Below the pieces are notes generated by a model. It saw nothing but the letters and a program-made list of their open reading frames with translations. It was not told the DNA's origin and made no database searches. The position numbers and the translations under genes are program-made. Positions 59,996 through 64,000 of a stretch of DNA of 64,000 nt are shown piece after piece. The stretch is from assembly GCA_963818855.1 (NCBI GenBank), contig CAWFUH010000002.1:310001-374000 (forward strand), written 5' to 3'. The DNA is from Bog-159 sp963818855 (lineage in GTDB: Bacteria > Acidobacteriota > Terriglobia > Bryobacterales > Bryobacteraceae). Every line of letters starts with the position of its first letter. Within the stretch, counting starts at the first letter, position 1.

Positions 59996-62467
59996 ATGAA
60001 GCTCGCCTTGCGTAACCTGCTGCATAATCCTGCGTTTGCCGCCACAGCCATCCTGTCGCTGGCGCTCGGAATCGGAGCCAACTCGGCTATGTTCACGCTG
60101 ACGAATCAGATCCTCTTGCGGGTTCTGCCGGTCAAGGACCCGGCGCGACTGGTGGCGCTTCATTGGAAAGGACAGTTCATCGGGGGCTCCACGCGCGGTT
60201 ACGAGGACTCGTTCTCGTATCCTATGTATGCCGATTTGCACGGGGCTTTGGGCGCCTTCACGGGCATTGCCGCGCAATTTCAGCAAACCGTCGACGTGTC
60301 CGATAAAGGGCCGGCCGGGCGCGCCTCCGCTGAGCTGGTTTCGGGTAACTACTTCGACGTTTTAGGGGTCGCCGCGGCAATTGGCCGTACCCTTACGCCG
60401 GATGACGACCGGCTCAAAGGCGGCGAACCTTATGTGGTGCTCAGCTACGACTACTGGCAGCGGCAATTTGGCAGCGATCCATCCGCATTGAACCGGACTA
60501 TCGACTTGAATGGGCACCCCATGACCGTGGTGGGTGTGGCGCAGCGCGCCTTCCAGGGCCTTTCGCAGCTGAGCCCGGTGGATCTGTTTGTCCCGCTCAT
60601 GATGAAGAATGTAGTGACGCCCACCTGGGACGATATGAACCGGCGCGACAGCATCTGGCTGCACTTATTCGCGCGCCTGCGGCCGGGTATCGATGCGCGC
60701 GCGGCCCAGAACTCTTTGGCGGGTGTGTATCGCGCCGCATTGGACCACGATCTTGCGACGAACGGACGCAGTGCCAGTTTCGCGGCGCGATATGTCCAGA
60801 ATCAACTGGAGTTGGTGGACGCGGCACAAGGATTTGCCGGCATGCGGGAGTTCTTCGCGAAGCCGCTCTACGTGCTGCTGGCCATGGTAGGGACACTGCT
60901 GCTGATCGCCTGCGCCAACGTGGCCAACCTGCTCATCGCCAGGGCACAAGGCCGGCAGAAGGAGATCTCCATCAGGCTGGCGCTGGGAGCCACGCGGGGA
61001 GCGCTCATGCGGCTGATTATGACGGAGAGCCTGCTGATTGCGGCGGTGAGCGGCGCACTGGGACTGCTGCTTTCCGAGTGGATTGCAGCTGTGCTGGTGA
61101 GCATGCTGCCGTTCGAGAACATCGGCGCGGCGATTCGTACGGCGCCGGACTGGCGCGTACTGGCATTCACGGGTGGTATCAGCCTGCTGACCGCGCTCCT
61201 GGCGGGAGCCGCGCCCGCGCTGCAGGCAACCCGGCCCGACCTGACGCCCGCCCTGAAGAACGAGACCCGGTCCGCTTCGTTGAGCTTGGGCCAGACGCGC
61301 TTCCGCAGAGGGTTGATCGGCGCGCAGGTAGCGCTGTCGTTCCTGCTGCTGGCCGCGGCCGGATTGTTTGCGCGCAGCCTGTATAACCTGATGACAGTGA
61401 ACTCCGGCATCGAAACCAGCCGGCTGCTGGCGTTTTCCGTTGATCCTTCGCTGCATAAATATACGCCCGGGCAGACGCGCCGCCTGTACCTGGATCTGGC
61501 ATCCACACTCGCGCGCATACCTGGCGCGCAGGCGGCCAGCGGCGCATCCAACGCGGTTCTGGCAAATAACCAATGGCAGAATACAGTGCACATCGACACG
61601 TACCGGCCATCCGCTGGAGAAAACATGAATCCCGGCTATAACGAGACGCTTCCGGGATTTTTTTCGACAGCCGGGGTGGCCCTGATCGCCGGGCGGGATT
61701 TCAACGAGCGGGACACTGCGGGCGCGCCCGAAGTCGTGATCGTGAATGAGACGTTTCAGAAGCGTTTCTTTCCGCATGAGAGTCCCATAGGGCACTACAT
61801 CGGTTGGGGAGATTCCGGGCCGATGCCTTTGGAAATTGTCGGTGTGGTGAAAGACATGAAGGTGGGGGACCTGAAGGAGAAGCCAAGACCGTGGACGTTT
61901 GCGGCGGCCCTGCAAGACGCGTCGCCCGGAGCGATCACGTTCTATATGCGCACGGCGCGCCATCCGCTGGCACTCGCGCCGGCCGCCCAGCAGGCGGTCC
62001 ATAGGCTCGACGCCGCGCTTCCGGTCTTCGACTTGAAGACCGTCGACGCACAGATCGGGGAAACGCACTTCCTGGACCGATTACTGGCCTGGCTGGCAGT
62101 GGCGTTCGGTTCCCTGGCGACGCTGCTTGCTTCTATCGGACTGTACGGCATCACCGCGTTCAACGTGACGCGGCGCACGCAGGAGATCGGGATCCGTATG
62201 GCTCTGGGGGCGGCGCGCGGCAATGTGCTGCGGCTGGTAATGCGGGAGGTGTTGATCCTGGGCGCGGCCGGGTTGCTCGTCGGAGTGCCGGCGACTTTGG
62301 CGCTCGGCAGGGTCCTCGAGAGTCAGCTTTTTCAGATGAAGGCCGGCGATCCCGCGGTAATCGCCGGCGCTACCGGCGTGGTGCTATTGGTGTCGGCACT
62401 GGCGGGCTACATTCCGGCACGCCGCGCCGCGCGCATGGACCCTATGCAGGCGCTGCGCTGGGAGTGA
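59996..62467 (+). CDS. ADOP-type MacB/FtsX ABC permease
   Basis: 823 aa acidobacterial duplicated orphan permease: N-terminal helix (FAATAILSLALGIGANSAMF), MacB_PCD periplasmic domain, FtsX helices (LLIACANVANLLIARAQGR, ISIRLALGATRGALMRL), then the second copy ending in GIRMALGAARGNVLRL, VLLVSALAGYIPARRAARMDP. Encoded without its own ATPase, as usual for this group. Thought to export or sense peptides/lipids with MacB-like mechanotransmission. Upstream TATAAC at ~59962 may be its -10. Confidence 0.85.
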   Translation: MKLALRNLLHNPAFAATAILSLALGIGANSAMFTLTNQILLRVLPVKDPARLVALHWKGQFIGGSTRGYEDSFSYPMYADLHGALGAFTGIAAQFQQTVDVSDKGPAGRASAELVSGNYFDVLGVAAAIGRTLTPDDDRLKGGEPYVVLSYDYWQRQFGSDPSALNRTIDLNGHPMTVVGVAQRAFQGLSQLSPVDLFVPLMMKNVVTPTWDDMNRRDSIWLHLFARLRPGIDARAAQNSLAGVYRAALDHDLATNGRSASFAARYVQNQLELVDAAQGFAGMREFFAKPLYVLLAMVGTLLLIACANVANLLIARAQGRQKEISIRLALGATRGALMRLIMTESLLIAAVSGALGLLLSEWIAAVLVSMLPFENIGAAIRTAPDWRVLAFTGGISLLTALLAGAAPALQATRPDLTPALKNETRSASLSLGQTRFRRGLIGAQVALSFLLLAAAGLFARSLYNLMTVNSGIETSRLLAFSVDPSLHKYTPGQTRRLYLDLASTLARIPGAQAASGASNAVLANNQWQNTVHIDTYRPSAGENMNPGYNETLPGFFSTAGVALIAGRDFNERDTAGAPEVVIVNETFQKRFFPHESPIGHYIGWGDSGPMPLEIVGVVKDMKVGDLKEKPRPWTFAAALQDASPGAITFYMRTARHPLALAPAAQQAVHRLDAALPVFDLKTVDAQIGETHFLDRLLAWLAVAFGSLATLLASIGLYGITAFNVTRRTQEIGIRMALGAARGNVLRLVMREVLILGAAGLLVGVPATLALGRVLESQLFQMKAGDPAVIAGATGVVLLVSALAGYIPARRAARMDPMQALRWE

Positions 62468-62526
62468 GGCATCCCGGTGGCCCACTGCCCCTGCGTCTTT
62501 CAAACCGCGCCGCGTTATGCTTATGT

Positions 62527-64000
62527 GTGACTTCCAGACAACTGGCCGCGATCGCCGTCATCGCCATCCTGTCCCTCACCTTGGCCGCCGCGCAGCCAGT
62601 TGCCAAACCGTGGAACGGTATCCTGCGCGACGACCAGCGCCAGCCCATAGGCGGCGCGATCGTGAGTTTGGCGTCCGCCTCTCATCGCGAAACCGCCACC
62701 ACCGCTAAAGATGGCACTTTCACCTTCGCATCGTTACCCAGCGCGGAATACTCCATCGCCGTCGCCTATCATGGCCTCACAGTCGCCTGCCCGCAACCGG
62801 TGCAACTGCCCCGCGATTCCGCGGCCGTCCTCGAATTGTCCGCCGGTCATGCCCTTGCGTTGATCGACGAAGCCCCGTCGTCGGAAGCTACCGGCGGCCA
62901 AAAGCTATCGGCTAAAGCCGTTTCGGAATTGCCGCTCAACAAACGCGATTTCAGTCAACTCCTACTGCTCGCCGCCGGCACCATGACCGATACCAACGGC
63001 GCCGCGAATTTCACCCAGCAATTCGCCGTTAACGGACAGCGCGGCACGGCCGCTGTATTTGCCATGGATGGCGCAGATTCGAGCGACCCCGAAATGGGCG
63101 GCGCTACGTTTACCAACTTCAATGTCGATGCCGTGGAAGAGATCCGCGCCAGCTCCGGCTGGATGCCCGCCGAAATCGGGCGCGGTGCGGCCGGTTTCAC
63201 CGACATTATCACCCGTTCCGGAACCAACGACCTGCACGGCTCGGTCTTCGAGTTCCTGCGCAACGCGGCGCTCGATGCGCGCAACTTCTTCGACCAGCGC
63301 TCCATTGCCCAGCCGGAACGCATCCCGCCATTCATCCGCAATGAATTCGGTCTCACCAACGGCGGCCCCGTGGTGATTCCAGGTCTGTACAACGGCCGCG
63401 ATCGCACCTTCTATTTCGCGGAATACCAGGGCTTCCGGCAGGTGCTCAGCGACACCGAGGTGATCCCCGTTCCCACTGCCGCCGAACGCTCCGGCCAGGA
63501 TACCACCGCCTACCCGGGCGATACGCTGATCGTACCCGTGGACCCGCGCATCGCCAAAATACTGGCCCGCTATCCGCTGCCCAACGACCCCACGGGTCCT
63601 TACGCGGCGCGCACATTTGCCACTGCCTCGAAGGTGACCACTGTTTCGGACCAGTTCTCCCTGCGCATCGATCACCAGATCTCGGATAAATCGCGATTGT
63701 TCGGCCGTTTCACCATGGCCAATGTCACCGGTCCTACCACCAACCCCAGCCAGACGGCCATCGATCCCGAGTTCGCGGTGGGATTTCTCGACCACCAGCG
63801 CAACGCGGCCATCACTTACACGCGCGCGCCATCGCCCACCTTCACCATGGAGTCCGGCATAGGCTTCACGCGCACCACGCCCTCGTTTCCCACGTTCGAC
63901 CGCACCGACCCGGCGCTGACCTTCGGCGATGCTTCGTATGAAGCGTTCAACGCCGCCGCCGGTTCGGTGCAGGGCATTGACGGCAACCTGTTTCAGATTC
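62527..64000 (+). CDS. TonB-dependent receptor, Oar-like, 5' part
   Basis: Open to the window end (491 codons seen). Signal peptide (AAIAVIAILSLTLAAAQ), carboxypeptidase-regulatory beta-sandwich (GAIVSLASASHRETATTAKDG), plug domain with LPLNKRDFSQLLLLAAG, FAVNGQRGTAAVFAMDGAD and NVDAVEEIRASSGWMPAEIG, then barrel strands (SGTNDLHGSVFEFLRNAALD). Outer-membrane uptake of large or complex substrates. GTG start at 62527; TATGCT lies 5 nt before it. Not listed by length filters because it has no stop in the window. Confidence 0.85.
   Translation, partial: MTSRQLAAIAVIAILSLTLAAAQPVAKPWNGILRDDQRQPIGGAIVSLASASHRETATTAKDGTFTFASLPSAEYSIAVAYHGLTVACPQPVQLPRDSAAVLELSAGHALALIDEAPSSEATGGQKLSAKAVSELPLNKRDFSQLLLLAAGTMTDTNGAANFTQQFAVNGQRGTAAVFAMDGADSSDPEMGGATFTNFNVDAVEEIRASSGWMPAEIGRGAAGFTDIITRSGTNDLHGSVFEFLRNAALDARNFFDQRSIAQPERIPPFIRNEFGLTNGGPVVIPGLYNGRDRTFYFAEYQGFRQVLSDTEVIPVPTAAERSGQDTTAYPGDTLIVPVDPRIAKILARYPLPNDPTGPYAARTFATASKVTTVSDQFSLRIDHQISDKSRLFGRFTMANVTGPTTNPSQTAIDPEFAVGFLDHQRNAAITYTRAPSPTFTMESGIGFTRTTPSFPTFDRTDPALTFGDASYEAFNAAAGSVQGIDGNLFQI

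Noticed and set aside
1..64000. CRISPR arrays, tRNA or rRNA genes, prophage or intact transposases
   Set aside because: No regularly spaced direct repeats, cloverleaf, or transposase/integrase motifs were seen by eye; the ORF6N gene alone is not evidence of a prophage.

Overview
The window looks like chromosomal DNA of an Acidobacteriota bacterium, most likely of the Solibacter/Bryobacter lineage (Bryobacterales). The evidence is the high GC content with GC-rich third codon positions and several lineage-typical families: a protein ending in the Solibacter-type TIGR03437 C-terminal domain, a large 'ADOP' MacB/FtsX permease, a TonB-dependent receptor with an N-terminal carboxypeptidase-regulatory domain, GloVer-repeat debris, Tat-dependent Gfo/Idh/MocA oxidoreductases, a YXWGXW lipoprotein and a DUF2934 protein. 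Placement is inferred from gene content only.

Layout. 1-5.6 kb: tail of a sigma factor, the yacL-ispD-ispF operon (isoprenoid precursors), a PQQ dehydrogenase with an internal cytochrome c domain, and lexA. 6.1-11.2 kb: a tight membrane and lipoprotein operon nfeD-slipin-SPOR-lipA-lnt. 11.3-16.2 kb: small accessory genes (a possible CDI-type immunity protein, a HEPN-like protein, a BON protein), an osmoprotectant-binding lipoprotein, a thioredoxin-fold YyaL-like protein and a YXWGXW lipoprotein. 17.0-20.9 kb: alpha-L-fucosidase, a frameshifted class III aminotransferase and a Gfo/Idh oxidoreductase. 21.0-29.0 kb: galE, metallohydrolase, TolC, membrane fusion protein and RND pump, with almost no spacing. 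29-34 kb: beta-propeller protein, VOC + MFS pair, TPR-like protein, PAP2 phosphatase divergent from an MGDG-synthase-like glycosyltransferase. 34.2-35.5 kb: ruins of a GH3 beta-glucosidase. 35.6-38.8 kb: ORF6N protein and comEC. 38.8-49.9 kb: exported propeller, DUF3500, M23 peptidase, an O-antigen-type ABC permease without its ATPase, an ABC-2 pair with an esterase, oligopeptidase B and rsgA. 50-54.8 kb: galU, a PQQ-like propeller, a Tat-type Gfo/Idh protein and a Uma2 nuclease. 54.9-56.3 kb: a gene graveyard of rpoD 3' end, GloVer and ADOP fragments. 56.4-64 kb: RRM protein, thioredoxin protein, TIGR03437 protein, ADOP permease and a TonB receptor running off the end.

Two themes go beyond gene content. 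(1) Several genes have a TANNNT -10-like hexamer only 5-7 nt before the start codon and no Shine-Dalgarno sequence, the arrangement expected for leaderless mRNAs; this also resolves several start codons. (2) Short GC-rich palindromic repeats (a 35-bp double hairpin in three near-identical copies, and a second family in two places) sit at gene edges and in places are translated: one supplies the stop codon of an oxidoreductase gene, and a chain of them encodes most of the N-terminus of an RND membrane fusion lipoprotein.

No tRNA, rRNA, CRISPR array, prophage or intact insertion sequence was recognised.
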